Shown: positions 15,692-24,205, numbered from the stretch's first letter. The stretch: 31,291 nucleotides of DNA from Bacteroides sp. (GCA_030151635.1 JASLDF010000002.1:1-31291), one strand, 5' to 3'. Translations and numbers: made by a program. Notes: a model not told the origin generated them from the sequence alone.

Positions 15692-16430
15692 TATACTTAA
15701 CCTCCTTAAATAGGTATTCTTTTAATTCTCCATTTGTTTTTTCTATAGTAATAATGCCCTCTTGATTGACATTTAAGATTCGGCCATTAAAAAGTTCATC
15801 TTTGTCTTCAAAAAGGTGAACTTCTTTGTATCTATATAGTTCCTGATGATAAAGAATATCAATCTCTTCCCACTTATTTTGGTGCAGCTGTTGATACAAA
15901 TCTAGAAAATGAGCAAGATATTCATCAAGTAGCCTATCTTTATCTACTGTAATTCCAATACAATTTTTTAATGATATGGGATTCGGTGCATCAGATAAAA
16001 ATAGAGTTTGATTCACATTTAGGCCTATGCCAATAATTGAAGAGTCAATTTGTGCTCCACTTAAGTTGTGTTCAATTAAGATACCTGCTATTTTATAATC
16101 ATTAATGTAAATGTCATTTGGCCATTTAATTTTAATCTTCTCACTACTGATGTACTTTTCAAGCGTCTTATGCATGGCGATAGAAATTACCTTTGATAGC
16201 AAGAATTGCTTGTTTATGGGTAGAAAAGTAGGGTCAACGTTAAAGCTGAATGTGAGATTTTTATTAGCTTCAGACTCCCAATAATTACCACGTTGTCCTT
16301 TGCCAGCACTTTGGAAGTGTGCAGTAACTACAACATATTTATCAGTTTGATTACTGATTATATTTTTTAAATAATTATTGGTTGAGTCAACCTCTTCTAA
16401 AGAAATATGTTTGTATTCTATGTTGTTCAT
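15684..16430 (-). CDS. birA: Biotin-[acetyl-CoA-carboxylase] ligase
   Basis: The enzyme makes biotinoyl-AMP and transfers biotin to the carboxyl carrier protein. The 248-aa product is the catalytic and C-terminal domain only. It begins MNNIEYKHISLEEVDSTNNYL and has the adenylate loop GKGQRG at 43-48, KWPNDIY from 102 and a GIGLNVN segment. It lacks the N-terminal helix-turn-helix of E. coli BirA, so it should not repress biotin genes. It follows yraN by 3 nt on the minus strand. Confidence 0.93.
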   Translation of the reverse strand: MNNIEYKHISLEEVDSTNNYLKNIISNQTDKYVVVTAHFQSAGKGQRGNYWESEANKNLTFSFNVDPTFLPINKQFLLSKVISIAMHKTLEKYISSEKIKIKWPNDIYINDYKIAGILIEHNLSGAQIDSSIIGIGLNVNQTLFLSDAPNPISLKNCIGITVDKDRLLDEYLAHFLDLYQQLHQNKWEEIDILYHQELYRYKEVHLFEDKDELFNGRILNVNQEGIITIEKTNGELKEYLFKEVKYII

Positions 16431-16433
16431 AAC

Positions 16434-16799
16434 TTAAAATTGGAACGGAACGAACACTTCTTTATAGTGCTCTAAAAACGATTTATTTGACTTTGAAACA
16501 AAGGTAATTAGATCAAAACGAATATCCTCGTCAATTTCAAACTCTTGAATGTATTGATTTGCAGCTTTAAGTAGATTCTTTTGTTTCTGAGTCGTTAATG
16601 CCGCCTCTGGTTCACCATACTTTAGTGATGACCTAGACTTTACTTCAATAAAGCAAAGTATGCCATCTAGCCGAGCGATGATATCAATTTCTAAATGTGC
16701 GGTTCTCCAGTTGACATCAACTATTTCATAACCGTCTTTTTTTAGAAACTCGATTGCAAAATTCTCTCCTTTTTTACCTAATTCATTATGTAAAGCCAT
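16434..16799 (-). CDS. YraN/UPF0102 family nuclease-like protein
   Basis: The 121-aa product from MALHNELGKKGENFA belongs to the YraN (UPF0102) group with a restriction-endonuclease-like fold. The motif is visible: E37-I-D39 in HLEIDIIARLDG and E52-V-K54 in LCFIEVKSRSS, the D-(E/K)-x-K core. Molecular function in bacteria is unclear; links to recombination have been suggested for the family. A Met 7 codons upstream (16820) is possible but those residues are not family-like. It is cotranscribed with birA, and its start faces the divergent small-protein gene at 16865. Confidence 0.9.
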   Translation of the reverse strand: MALHNELGKKGENFAIEFLKKDGYEIVDVNWRTAHLEIDIIARLDGILCFIEVKSRSSLKYGEPEAALTTQKQKNLLKAANQYIQEFEIDEDIRFDLITFVSKSNKSFLEHYKEVFVPFQF

Positions 16800-16849
16800 A
16801 GTAATTGTAAAATTAGGCAATTAATGTTTCTTAATTAAAAAGGTAAAGG

Positions 16850-16857
16850 TATTTTTG
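16850..16857 (+). promoter_or_regulatory. -7 box placed almost on the start codon
   Basis: TATTTTTG at 16850-16857 is a full match to TAnnTTTG, with a near -33 box TTTC at 16827-16830 and a 19-bp spacer. Transcription would start about 16863-16865 and the ATG is at 16865, so the message should be leaderless or nearly so. Confidence 0.6.
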
Positions 16858-16864
16858 CACTAGA

Positions 16865-17095
16865 ATGAAAAAGAGAGAAGAGTGTAATAAATCCGTTAAT
16901 GTTGAGATCAAACGAGCTCAGCGTTTAACATGTTTCCTTAGTGATGAGGAAATGGCGTTTATTGAGGGTTATTTGAAAAAAAATAATATCAGTAATCGCT
17001 CACGTTGGATGCGTGAAACTCTTAAGTGTTTTATAATCCAAGATATGGAAGATAACTACCCAACTCTTTTTGACGAACATGAAATGAGAAGATAA
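16865..17095 (+). CDS. Small conserved protein, ribbon-helix-helix-like
   Basis: The 76-aa product is not assigned to a named family with confidence. After a basic N-terminus it reads RAQRLTCFLSDEEMAFIEGYL then NISNRSRWMRETLKCFI. That is a short strand followed by two helices, with the NRSRWMRET helix resembling the C-terminal helix of MetJ/Arc-type ribbon-helix-helix DNA-binding proteins. The acidic tail ends FDEHEMRR. It lies 5 nt upstream of tadA and is surely cotranscribed. No other in-frame Met is near, so the start at 16865 holds. It might be a regulator, but no target is visible. Confidence 0.65.
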   Translation: MKKREECNKSVNVEIKRAQRLTCFLSDEEMAFIEGYLKKNNISNRSRWMRETLKCFIIQDMEDNYPTLFDEHEMRR

Positions 17096-17100
17096 GGCTG

Positions 17101-17538
17101 ATGTTAGGACACGATTACTTTATGAAACAAGCCCTTATTGAGGCGAAGAAAGCCGATGAGGCTGGAGAAATACCCGTAGGGGCTGTAGTAGTAGCTAATG
17201 GAACAATTATTGCGAGGTCACATAATCTGACAGAATTGCTGAATGATGTGACAGCTCATGCAGAAATGCAAGCGATAACAATTGCGGCTGATGCCCTAGG
17301 AGGTAAATATCTAAAGGATTGCACACTATATGTAACGCTAGAACCTTGTATAATGTGTGCAGGAGCTCTTGGCTGGTCTCAGCTTAAACAGATTGTGATA
17401 GGAGCCAATGATGAAAAACGTGGTTTTAGACAGTTTGCCCCCCAAGCCCTTCACCCTAAGACAGAAGTAATTGAAGGAATCCTCGCTGAGGACTGTCGCA
17501 TTTTACTACAAAATTTCTTTAAAAGACGTAGAGGATAG
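17101..17538 (+). CDS. tadA: tRNA-specific adenosine deaminase
   Basis: TadA deaminates A34 to inosine in tRNA-Arg(ACG). The 145-aa product has the cytidine-deaminase fold with catalytic H53-A-E55 and the second zinc motif P82-C83-I-M-C86, and the IPVGAVVV strand. The C-terminal helix FFKRRRG is basic as in E. coli TadA. It follows the small RHH-like gene by 5 nt. It ends 8 nt before the convergent DUF4834 gene without an obvious terminator. Confidence 0.95.
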   Translation: MLGHDYFMKQALIEAKKADEAGEIPVGAVVVANGTIIARSHNLTELLNDVTAHAEMQAITIAADALGGKYLKDCTLYVTLEPCIMCAGALGWSQLKQIVIGANDEKRGFRQFAPQALHPKTEVIEGILAEDCRILLQNFFKRRRG

Positions 17539-17546
17539 GAGAAGAA

Positions 17547-17825
17547 TTAGTTTTCCTCGTTTGATTTAACCTCTTCAAAATCAACATACTCACCTTCGTC
17601 GTCACCAATTACTTGTTTACCAGTATTGTTAGTTTGACTCGTTGAATTCGTTTGCGAAGAGTTGTAACTTCTTGAAGAAGATTGTGATTGTGACTGGTTT
17701 GAATTTTTGCCCCATGATTTCTTCATTGACGCATAAGTTCTGTAAACCTTAGCCCCAACAGCTAAAAATACTCCAAGGATAATGACAACAATTGCAATAA
17801 AAAATGAAAATATGGCTTTAAGCAT
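17547..17825 (-). CDS. DUF4834-type small membrane protein
   Basis: The 92-aa product has one N-terminal transmembrane helix (about residues 4-27), a low-complexity Ser/Asn/Gln/Thr linker (about 41-68) and an acidic C-terminal motif GEYVDFEEVKSNEE. This architecture and the GEYVDFEE tail match the Bacteroidota-restricted DUF4834 family as I remember it. Function unknown. It lies 68 nt downstream of pssA on the same strand and probably belongs to the psd-pssA transcript, which hints at an envelope role. Confidence 0.7.
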   Translation of the reverse strand: MLKAIFSFFIAIVVIILGVFLAVGAKVYRTYASMKKSWGKNSNQSQSQSSSRSYNSSQTNSTSQTNNTGKQVIGDDEGEYVDFEEVKSNEEN

Positions 17826-17893
17826 AGCTGAATTTTTTTTTCTGTTTTAAATAAATCTATATCTCTTTAAAAGCAAAATCTATGCCAAAGATG

Positions 17894-18607
17894 TTACTGT
17901 TTCTTTTGAGTAACTAGAGAAAGTACAATATACCAAGCAATGACAGCTGCTATACCACTTAATCTGAAGAAAATAAGTAGTGGAATTGCACCGATAATAA
18001 AAATGTATTGAACTTTGTTATCGCTCCATTTTAAATTCTTTACTTTTAGGGCAAACATAGGTAGCTCGGCCGTTAGTAATAAAGAGAATATAAGAGTTAA
18101 GAGTAATACCCAAAGTACATTAATTTCATAGCTTAACAATAAACTCCCGCTTCCCGCAATTAATGAACCCCAAAATAGGGCATTTGCTGGTGTCGGAACC
18201 CCAATAAAAGAACTCGTCTGTCTTTCGTCGATGTTAAATTTAGCCAATCTTAGTGCAGAGAAAGCTGCTATGATGAAAGCGAAGTAGGGCACATAGGCTC
18301 TTATCGATTCAAGAAAAGCTGGATATTGTAGCGCTGGTTCTTTTAAGAAGGTAAATATTATCATAGCAGGAGCAACTCCAAAGCTAATGTCATCTGCTAG
18401 TGAATCTAGCTCCTTACCTATGGGGGAAGGTGCATTTAATAATCTAGCTAACATACCATCAAAAAAGTCGAATATAGCACTAAGAACAATAAAGCCTAGT
18501 GCCAATTCGTACTTAGCCTCGTAGGCCATTACAATTGCTATACAGCCTGAAAACAGGTTTAAACATGTAACAGTATTAGGTATTTTCTTTGTAATGGCGT
18601 TTGGCAT
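17894..18607 (-). CDS. pssA: CDP-diacylglycerol-serine O-phosphatidyltransferase
   Basis: The enzyme forms phosphatidylserine from CDP-diacylglycerol and serine. The 237-aa membrane protein has the complete CDP-alcohol phosphotransferase motif D50-G51-x2-A54-R55-x8-G64-x3-D68-x3-D72, and about seven or eight hydrophobic segments. This is the membrane type (Bacillus-like), not the E. coli phospholipase-D type. It starts 6 nt after psd, so the two consecutive steps to phosphatidylethanolamine are made from one message. Confidence 0.95.
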   Translation of the reverse strand: MPNAITKKIPNTVTCLNLFSGCIAIVMAYEAKYELALGFIVLSAIFDFFDGMLARLLNAPSPIGKELDSLADDISFGVAPAMIIFTFLKEPALQYPAFLESIRAYVPYFAFIIAAFSALRLAKFNIDERQTSSFIGVPTPANALFWGSLIAGSGSLLLSYEINVLWVLLLTLIFSLLLTAELPMFALKVKNLKWSDNKVQYIFIIGAIPLLIFFRLSGIAAVIAWYIVLSLVTQKKQ

Positions 18608-18613
18608 ACTTCT

Positions 18614-19309
18614 TTATTTTAGTTTAGCAATAACAGTTTGATTACCAGTAGTAATATCACCAAGTTTAACACAAGGTTCCGAACCAATTGGTAGATAGAT
18701 ATCAACACGAGAACCAAATTTAATAAAGCCCATGTGTTGGTCTACAATACACTCTTCACCCTCTTTTGCATAAGTTACAATACGACGAGCAAGTGCACCT
18801 GCAATTTGTCTAGCCATAACTTCATGTCCCTCAGGAGTAGTGATTACAACCATTGAACGCTCGTTATCTGTACTAGCTTTTGGTAACCATGCTTTCATAA
18901 ACTTTCCGTTTTGATGTGCTACTTTTTTCACAACACCATCAACAGGATACCAGTTTGCATGAACATTTACAACACTCATAAAAATTGAAATCATCAATCT
19001 TTTATCGTGGAAGTATTCGTTTTCTTCTACTTCTTCTACAACAACAACTTTACCATCAACCGAGGCGACAACTGTCTTCTCTGTATCTCCTTCAAAAACG
19101 CGAATTGGGCATCTGAAAAAGTTTACAAGTAATAGGTAAAGTACTGTACTTACTGTAGCAAATAGATAGAACGGTACTTTGTTGTCTATAAATTTGTATA
19201 GTAGTATATCAATGATTAAGAAAGCTATAAAGCTTCCAACCAATAAGGAGATCCCTTCGTGGTGGATTCTCACTTTCTTCAATTTTTGCAATCTTGATGA
19301 ACGATTCAT
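18614..19309 (-). CDS. psd: Phosphatidylserine decarboxylase proenzyme
   Basis: Psd decarboxylates phosphatidylserine to phosphatidylethanolamine. The 231-aa chain is the short archaeal/Bacteroidota-type proenzyme. Two hydrophobic N-terminal segments (about 20-40 and 45-64) are followed by the catalytic part with SVDGKV (D85), VVNVHANW (H117) and the self-cleavage site F-G199-S200-R, where the Ser becomes the pyruvoyl group on the short alpha chain. It is the first gene of psd-pssA-DUF4834, with a well-formed promoter 25 nt upstream. Confidence 0.95.
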   Translation of the reverse strand: MNRSSRLQKLKKVRIHHEGISLLVGSFIAFLIIDILLYKFIDNKVPFYLFATVSTVLYLLLVNFFRCPIRVFEGDTEKTVVASVDGKVVVVEEVEENEYFHDKRLMISIFMSVVNVHANWYPVDGVVKKVAHQNGKFMKAWLPKASTDNERSMVVITTPEGHEVMARQIAGALARRIVTYAKEGEECIVDQHMGFIKFGSRVDIYLPIGSEPCVKLGDITTGNQTVIAKLK

Positions 19310-19333
19310 AAAATGTTAAAATCAATTTGTTGA

Positions 19334-19365
19334 CAAAAGTAGAGTTATTTTAAAATATCCACAAA
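19334..19365 (-). promoter_or_regulatory. Promoter of the psd operon
   Basis: On the minus strand TTTG (complement of 19362-19365), a 20-bp spacer and TACTTTTG (complement of 19334-19341) are a full consensus match. Predicted start about 19328; leader about 18 nt. Confidence 0.82.
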
Positions 19366-19386
19366 CAAAAGTCATTATAAAACGGC

Positions 19387-19417
19387 TTTGATGCTAACTT
19401 TTTACTGCATACCTTTG
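19387..19417 (+). promoter_or_regulatory. Promoter of dnaE
   Basis: TTTG at 19387-19390, a 19-bp spacer and TACCTTTG at 19410-19417 match the Bacteroidota consensus. Transcription starts near 19424, leaving a leader of about 100 nt. The box set is back to back with the psd promoter, 21 bp between the two -33 elements. Confidence 0.82.
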
Positions 19418-19525
19418 TTAGATGTAACCCTAGTTTTACGTAATATAAGCTTTTAATAGGCTTTAAACCAATAATCTAGTATTACTATTCAAAACTAAGT
19501 ATAAAATCTCCCAAAATATAATTAT

Positions 19526-22500
19526 ATGCAAGATTATGTTCATTTACATGTCCACTCCCAATATTCTTTATTAGATGGCCAGGCTAGTATTAAGGCTTTG
19601 GTTGATAAAGCAATAGGTAATGGTATGAAAGGGCTGGCTTTGACCGATCATGGAAGTATGTTCGGAATAAAAGACTTTTATAATTATGTAAGCAAGAAAA
19701 ATGGCCCGATTAATGGAGACATTAAATCGTTAAATAAGAAAATAAAAGCACTCTTAAAAGAAGGTAAGAATGAAACCGATTCCGAAGTTGTATCTATAAA
19801 GGAAATGATTTCCGACAAGCAGAAATTACTTTTTAAGCCAATTTTTGGTTGTGAAATGTATGTGGCCCGTCGCAGCATGGATAAAAAAGAAGGAAAACCG
19901 GACCAAAGTGGTTATCACCTAGTTGTGCTGGCTAAAAACAAAAAGGGATATCATAACTTAATTAAGTTGGTTTCTAAAGCTTGGACTGATGGGTTTTATA
20001 TGCGACCACGTACAGACCGAGCCGAGTTAGAAAAATACTCCGAAGGACTGGTTGTAAGTACTGCTTGTCTAGGAGGTGAAATCCCCAAGAAAATCACTCA
20101 AGGTAGACTAGAGGATGCTGAAGAAGCTATCCAGTGGTTTAAACGAGTGTTTAAAGATGATTTTTATCTAGAATTACAAAGACATAAAGCGACTAAACCT
20201 CGTGCGAATCATGAGGCCTTTCCACTGCAACAGAATGTGAATAAACATATGTTGGAATTTAGCCGAAAATTTGGAGTTAAGCTAATCTGTACAAATGACG
20301 TTCACTTTGTAGAGGAAGCACATTCTGAGGCACATGATCGTTTAATTTGTTTAAGCACAGGACGAGACTTAGATGATCCGAATCGTATGTTATATACGAA
20401 GCAAGAGTGGATGAAGACACGCGAAGAAATGAATGAAATTTTTAGCGACTTGCCAGAGGCTCTGTCTAATACAGTTGAGATTCTAAATAAGGTGGAGTTT
20501 TACTCTATTGATCACTCTCCAATTATGCCTACTTTTGATATTCCTGTTGATTTTGGGACTGAAGATGGGTATAGAGAAAAATATTCCGAGCAAGATCTTT
20601 TTGAAGAATTTACTCGTAACGAGAATGGGGAAGTTGTGTTGACACAACAAGAGGCGGAAGCTAAGATTGATAACCTAGGAGGTTATGAGAAGTTATATCG
20701 TATCAAGCTAGAAGCCGATTACTTACATAAATTAGCTTATGAAGGAGCACGTGTGTTTTATGGAGATCCTTTATCGCCTGAAGTAGATGAGCGATTGAAT
20801 TTTGAGTTGTACATCATGAAAACGATGGGTTTTCCAGGGTACTTCTTAATTGTACAAGATTTCATTGCAGCAGCACAAAATGAATTGGGTGTTTCTGTTG
20901 GTCCAGGTCGTGGATCTGCGGCAGGTTCGGCTGTTGCCTATTGTTTAGGTATTACTAAAATTGACCCCATTCGCTTCGATTTGCTGTTTGAGCGTTTCTT
21001 AAATCCTGATCGTATTTCACTTCCCGATATTGATGTTGATTTTGATGATGATGGTCGTGGAGAAGTGTTGCGTTGGGTAACCAATAAATATGGTCAAGAA
21101 AAGGTGGCCCATATCATAACATATGGAACAATGGCAACGAAATTAGCCATTAAGGACGTTGCTCGTGTTCAAAAATTACCTCTTTCGGAATCCGATCGAT
21201 TAACTAAGTTAATTCCTGATCGTATTCCCGATAAAAAAATAAATTTGGCCAATGCCATCGCTTATGTTCCAGAGCTACAAGCAGCCGAGGCGTCACCAGA
21301 CCCAATTATTCGTGATACAATTAAGTATGCTAGAATGTTGGAGGGTAATGTTCGTGGAACTGGGGTACATGCTTGTGGAACCATTATTTGTCGTGACGAC
21401 ATTACCGATTGGGTTCCGGTAAGTACAGCTGTTGATAAAGAGAGCGGCGAGAGAATGCTGGTTACTCAATATGAAGGCTCTGTTATTGAAGATACAGGAT
21501 TAATTAAGATGGACTTCTTGGGGCTGAAGACCCTTTCCATTATTAAAGAAGCTGTTATTAATGTTGAGTTATCTACAGGTGAAAAGATAGACATTGAGAA
21601 TATAACGTTCGAAGATGAGGCTACTTATAAACTATATAGTGAAGGTAGAACCATTGGAACATTCCAATTTGAGTCGGCAGGGATGCAGAAATATCTTCGT
21701 GAATTAAAGCCTTCTGCCTTTGAAGATTTAATCGCGATGAATGCGCTGTATCGTCCAGGACCGATGGATTATATCCCTGATTTTATTGACCGTAAACATG
21801 GACGTAAACCAATTGAGTATGACATTCCAGTTATGGAGAAATACTTGAAGGAGACCTACGGTATCACTGTTTATCAGGAGCAAGTGATGTTATTGTCGCG
21901 CCTTTTGGCCGACTTTACACGTGGTGAATCGGATGCTTTGCGTAAAGCCATGGGTAAAAAGCTTCGTGATAAACTAGATGTCATGAAGCCGAAGTTTATT
22001 GAAGGGGGAAAGAAAAATGGTCATGATCCTAAAGTTTTAGAGAAAATTTGGGGCGACTGGGAGAAGTTCGCTTCCTATGCTTTCAATAAATCACATGCTA
22101 CTTGTTATTCTTGGTTGGCATACCAAACAGCCTATTTAAAAGCCAATTATCCATCGGAGTATATGGCCGCTGTTATGAGCCGTAATATTTCAAAGATTGA
22201 TGAAATTACGAAACTCATGGATGAGTGCAAAGCCATGGGAATTATGGTACTTGGTCCAAATGTAAACGAGAGTAACTTGAAATTCACAGTGAATAAAGAG
22301 GGAAACATTCGTTTCGGATTGGGAGCAGTCAAAGGAGTAGGAGAAGGTGCTGTGCGTGCCATCGTTGAAGAACGTAAAAAAAACGGCTTGTTTACGGATG
22401 TATTTGACTTTATTGAGCGTGTTAATCTAAATGCATGTAATAAAAAGAATATGGAGAATCTGTCTCTTTCGGGTGGATTTGATGGTATGGGATTAAAGCG

Positions 22501-23314
22501 TGAGCAATACTTTGTTGAAGTAGCCAACAATGAGACTTATTTAGAATCGTTGATGCGTTATGGTAATAAATTCCAAGCCGATAAAGATCAAGCAATGAAC
22601 TCCTTGTTCGGTGGTGATAATGCCATTGAAATAGCAAGACCTGAAATTCCAGAAGCTGATGCATGGAGTGATATGGAATTGTTAAACAAAGAACGAGAGT
22701 TGGTTGGTATTTATCTATCTGCACATCCTCTAGACGATTATTTTGTTATTCTTGAGCATGTGTGCAATACAAAGATGCAAGAATTAGATGATAAAGAGGC
22801 TCTTGTGAACCGAGAAATAACGATGGGTGGAATGGTTACAAGTGTACGAAGAGGCATGACGAAGAACAATAGCCCGTATGGAATTGTTAAGTTTGAAGAT
22901 TATTCAGGATCGGCAGAATTACCACTATTCGGAAAAGATTGGATATCCTTTCAAGCCTATATGAATGAAGGAATGTTGCTATTTATCAAAGCTCGTTGTC
23001 AACCAAGACAATGGAATCCAAATGAGCTAGAATTAAAACTAACAGGAATTGATTTATTAAGTGATGTTAAAGAGGATGTTGTTGAGCGCATTACCGTTCT
23101 TTTACCGTTAGAAGATTTAAATTCTTCGTTTATTTCTGAACTTTTTGAACTCTCAATGCGTTCAAATGGGGCAACTGAATTATGTTTTAAAATTAAAGAT
23201 GGGAGCTCCAATCAAACGTTGGATTTCATATCTTCAAAAATTAAAGTATCAGTTGGTAAAGAATTTATATCTTTACTTCAGGAACAACCGAATTTATCGT
23301 TCCATTTAAATTAA
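19526..23314 (+). CDS. dnaE: DNA polymerase III alpha subunit
   Basis: DnaE is the replicative polymerase. The 1262-aa product has an N-terminal PHP domain (HLHVHSQYSLLDG, LTDHGSMFG, FGCEMYVA), the C-family palm with catalytic Asp501 and Asp503 in PDIDVDFDDDGR and the GESDALRKAMGKK segment carrying the third Asp, fingers, tandem HhH, an OB fold (EITMGGMVTSVRRG...) and a C-terminal domain. It is ~100 aa longer than the E. coli protein, partly because of a Lys-rich insert at about residues 56-98 inside the PHP domain. The start ATG at 19526 follows a ~100-nt leader; trxA follows after 31 nt. Confidence 0.97.
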   Translation: MQDYVHLHVHSQYSLLDGQASIKALVDKAIGNGMKGLALTDHGSMFGIKDFYNYVSKKNGPINGDIKSLNKKIKALLKEGKNETDSEVVSIKEMISDKQKLLFKPIFGCEMYVARRSMDKKEGKPDQSGYHLVVLAKNKKGYHNLIKLVSKAWTDGFYMRPRTDRAELEKYSEGLVVSTACLGGEIPKKITQGRLEDAEEAIQWFKRVFKDDFYLELQRHKATKPRANHEAFPLQQNVNKHMLEFSRKFGVKLICTNDVHFVEEAHSEAHDRLICLSTGRDLDDPNRMLYTKQEWMKTREEMNEIFSDLPEALSNTVEILNKVEFYSIDHSPIMPTFDIPVDFGTEDGYREKYSEQDLFEEFTRNENGEVVLTQQEAEAKIDNLGGYEKLYRIKLEADYLHKLAYEGARVFYGDPLSPEVDERLNFELYIMKTMGFPGYFLIVQDFIAAAQNELGVSVGPGRGSAAGSAVAYCLGITKIDPIRFDLLFERFLNPDRISLPDIDVDFDDDGRGEVLRWVTNKYGQEKVAHIITYGTMATKLAIKDVARVQKLPLSESDRLTKLIPDRIPDKKINLANAIAYVPELQAAEASPDPIIRDTIKYARMLEGNVRGTGVHACGTIICRDDITDWVPVSTAVDKESGERMLVTQYEGSVIEDTGLIKMDFLGLKTLSIIKEAVINVELSTGEKIDIENITFEDEATYKLYSEGRTIGTFQFESAGMQKYLRELKPSAFEDLIAMNALYRPGPMDYIPDFIDRKHGRKPIEYDIPVMEKYLKETYGITVYQEQVMLLSRLLADFTRGESDALRKAMGKKLRDKLDVMKPKFIEGGKKNGHDPKVLEKIWGDWEKFASYAFNKSHATCYSWLAYQTAYLKANYPSEYMAAVMSRNISKIDEITKLMDECKAMGIMVLGPNVNESNLKFTVNKEGNIRFGLGAVKGVGEGAVRAIVEERKKNGLFTDVFDFIERVNLNACNKKNMENLSLSGGFDGMGLKREQYFVEVANNETYLESLMRYGNKFQADKDQAMNSLFGGDNAIEIARPEIPEADAWSDMELLNKERELVGIYLSAHPLDDYFVILEHVCNTKMQELDDKEALVNREITMGGMVTSVRRGMTKNNSPYGIVKFEDYSGSAELPLFGKDWISFQAYMNEGMLLFIKARCQPRQWNPNELELKLTGIDLLSDVKEDVVERITVLLPLEDLNSSFISELFELSMRSNGATELCFKIKDGSSNQTLDFISSKIKVSVGKEFISLLQEQPNLSFHLN

Positions 23315-23345
23315 ACAGATTTATAACTAAAATAAAAATAGAAAA

Positions 23346-23660
23346 ATGACACTAGAAATTACAGACGCAAACTTCAAAGAGTTACTAAATAAAGGTGAGT
23401 TACTAATTGTAGACTTTTGGGCTCCATGGTGTGGACCTTGTAAAATGGTTGGACCAGTTATTGACGACCTAGCTAATGACTATCACGGTAAGGTAACAAT
23501 TGGTAAATGTAACGTTGACGAAAATTCAGACCTTCCAGCTGAATTTGGTATCCGTAACATTCCTACAGTTCTATTCTTCAAAAATGGTGAAGTTGTTGAC
23601 AAACAAGTAGGTGCTGCTCAGAAATCAGCTTACGAAGAAAAAATTAAAGCTCATATGTAA
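23346..23660 (+). CDS. trxA: Thioredoxin
   Basis: A 104-aa cytoplasmic thioredoxin reducing disulfides in ribonucleotide reductase and other proteins. The active site W28-C29-G-P-C32-K, the conserved D23 and the cis-proline loop IRNIPTVLFF are all present, with no signal peptide. It lies 31 nt downstream of dnaE, with no clear terminator or promoter between, so it is probably read from dnaE as well. Confidence 0.96.
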   Translation: MTLEITDANFKELLNKGELLIVDFWAPWCGPCKMVGPVIDDLANDYHGKVTIGKCNVDENSDLPAEFGIRNIPTVLFFKNGEVVDKQVGAAQKSAYEEKIKAHM

Positions 23661-23679
23661 TTAAGTTACAAAGAGTTTA

Positions 23680-23687
23680 TACCTTTG
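23680..23687 (+). promoter_or_regulatory. -7 box upstream of the acidic small-protein gene
   Basis: TACCTTTG is an exact TAnnTTTG match 18 nt before the ATG at 23705. No -33 TTTG is seen at the right spacing, so it may add to read-through from dnaE-trxA. Confidence 0.5.
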
Positions 23688-23704
23688 TGTAAATTATATT
23701 TTAT

Positions 23705-24022
23705 ATGAATAACGATAAGAATTTTTCATTAGACGAAGATACGCTAGAAGACTTCAAAATCATTGAGTTTGTTCGTAACAACCTACCTACAGATTTAAAA
23801 GAAAAGTTTTCAGACGATCAGTTTTTCTACTTCCTAGATCTACTTTCAGAGTATTTGGAAGAGAGTGGGGTGTTAGACGCTGCTGACGATGAAGAGGTGG
23901 AAGTACCTCTTGAAGGTTTAGTAAATTTCATTGTTCAAGAATCTAAAAAAGACGAAGTCGGTGAATTCGAACATGATGAAATTCTACTAGTAGTTCAAGC
24001 TATCTTAGATTACGATAATTGA
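23705..24022 (+). CDS. Conserved acidic Bacteroidota protein, unknown function
   Basis: The 105-aa product is strongly acidic (many Asp/Glu, e.g. AADDEEVEVPLEG) and predicted mostly helical, with no signal peptide or membrane segment. Segments such as FVRNNLPTDLKEKFSDDQFFYFLDLL and DEILLVVQAILDYDN look like members of an uncharacterised Bacteroidota family I have seen near trxA/dnaE, but I cannot name it. The gene is 44 nt after trxA and is followed by a strong terminator, so it closes the dnaE-trxA unit. No catalytic motif is apparent. Confidence 0.75.
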   Translation: MNNDKNFSLDEDTLEDFKIIEFVRNNLPTDLKEKFSDDQFFYFLDLLSEYLEESGVLDAADDEEVEVPLEGLVNFIVQESKKDEVGEFEHDEILLVVQAILDYDN

Positions 24023-24047
24023 ACATATTGGTAATAATAAAGAAATT

Positions 24048-24085
24048 AAGGGCGAAGAATATTACATTCTTCGCCCTTTTCTTTT
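24048..24085 (+). terminator. Terminator after the dnaE-trxA cluster
   Basis: A 13-bp stem AAGGGCGAAGAAT (24048-24060) with its complement (24066-24078), loop ATTAC, then TTCTTTT. Confidence 0.92.
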
Positions 24086-24205
24086 GCGTTCATTTGGCTT
24101 GACTTATTACCTTACTAAGACGAGTGAGTTCTCTTTGAAAGAAGACAGACCTCTCTCAGTAAGAACACTCGCTCTTCATTCTAAGGAGGAGAACATACTT
24201 ATACA
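24086..24205 (+). ncRNA. Possible structured small RNA in an isolated gap
   Basis: This 120-bp gap lies between two strong terminators and holds no ORF. On the plus strand it folds as a main stem: 24117-24120 with 24173-24176, 24121-24125 with 24167-24171, and 24128-24132 with 24162-24166. A small hairpin follows whose 7-nt loop AAGGAGG (24183-24189) is closed by TTCT/AGAA. The next element is a terminator, as expected for a small-RNA gene, but only a weak promoter is seen. Strand and existence are uncertain; it matches no RNA family I recognise. Confidence 0.35.

Noticed and set aside
22147..22724. Overlapping minus-strand ORFs inside dnaE
   Set aside because: Shadow frames of a conserved polymerase gene with no initiation signals or recognisable products.
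24183..24189. AAGGAGG as a ribosome binding site
   Set aside because: No start codon lies within a usable distance downstream on the plus strand; kept only as a loop feature of the possible RNA.
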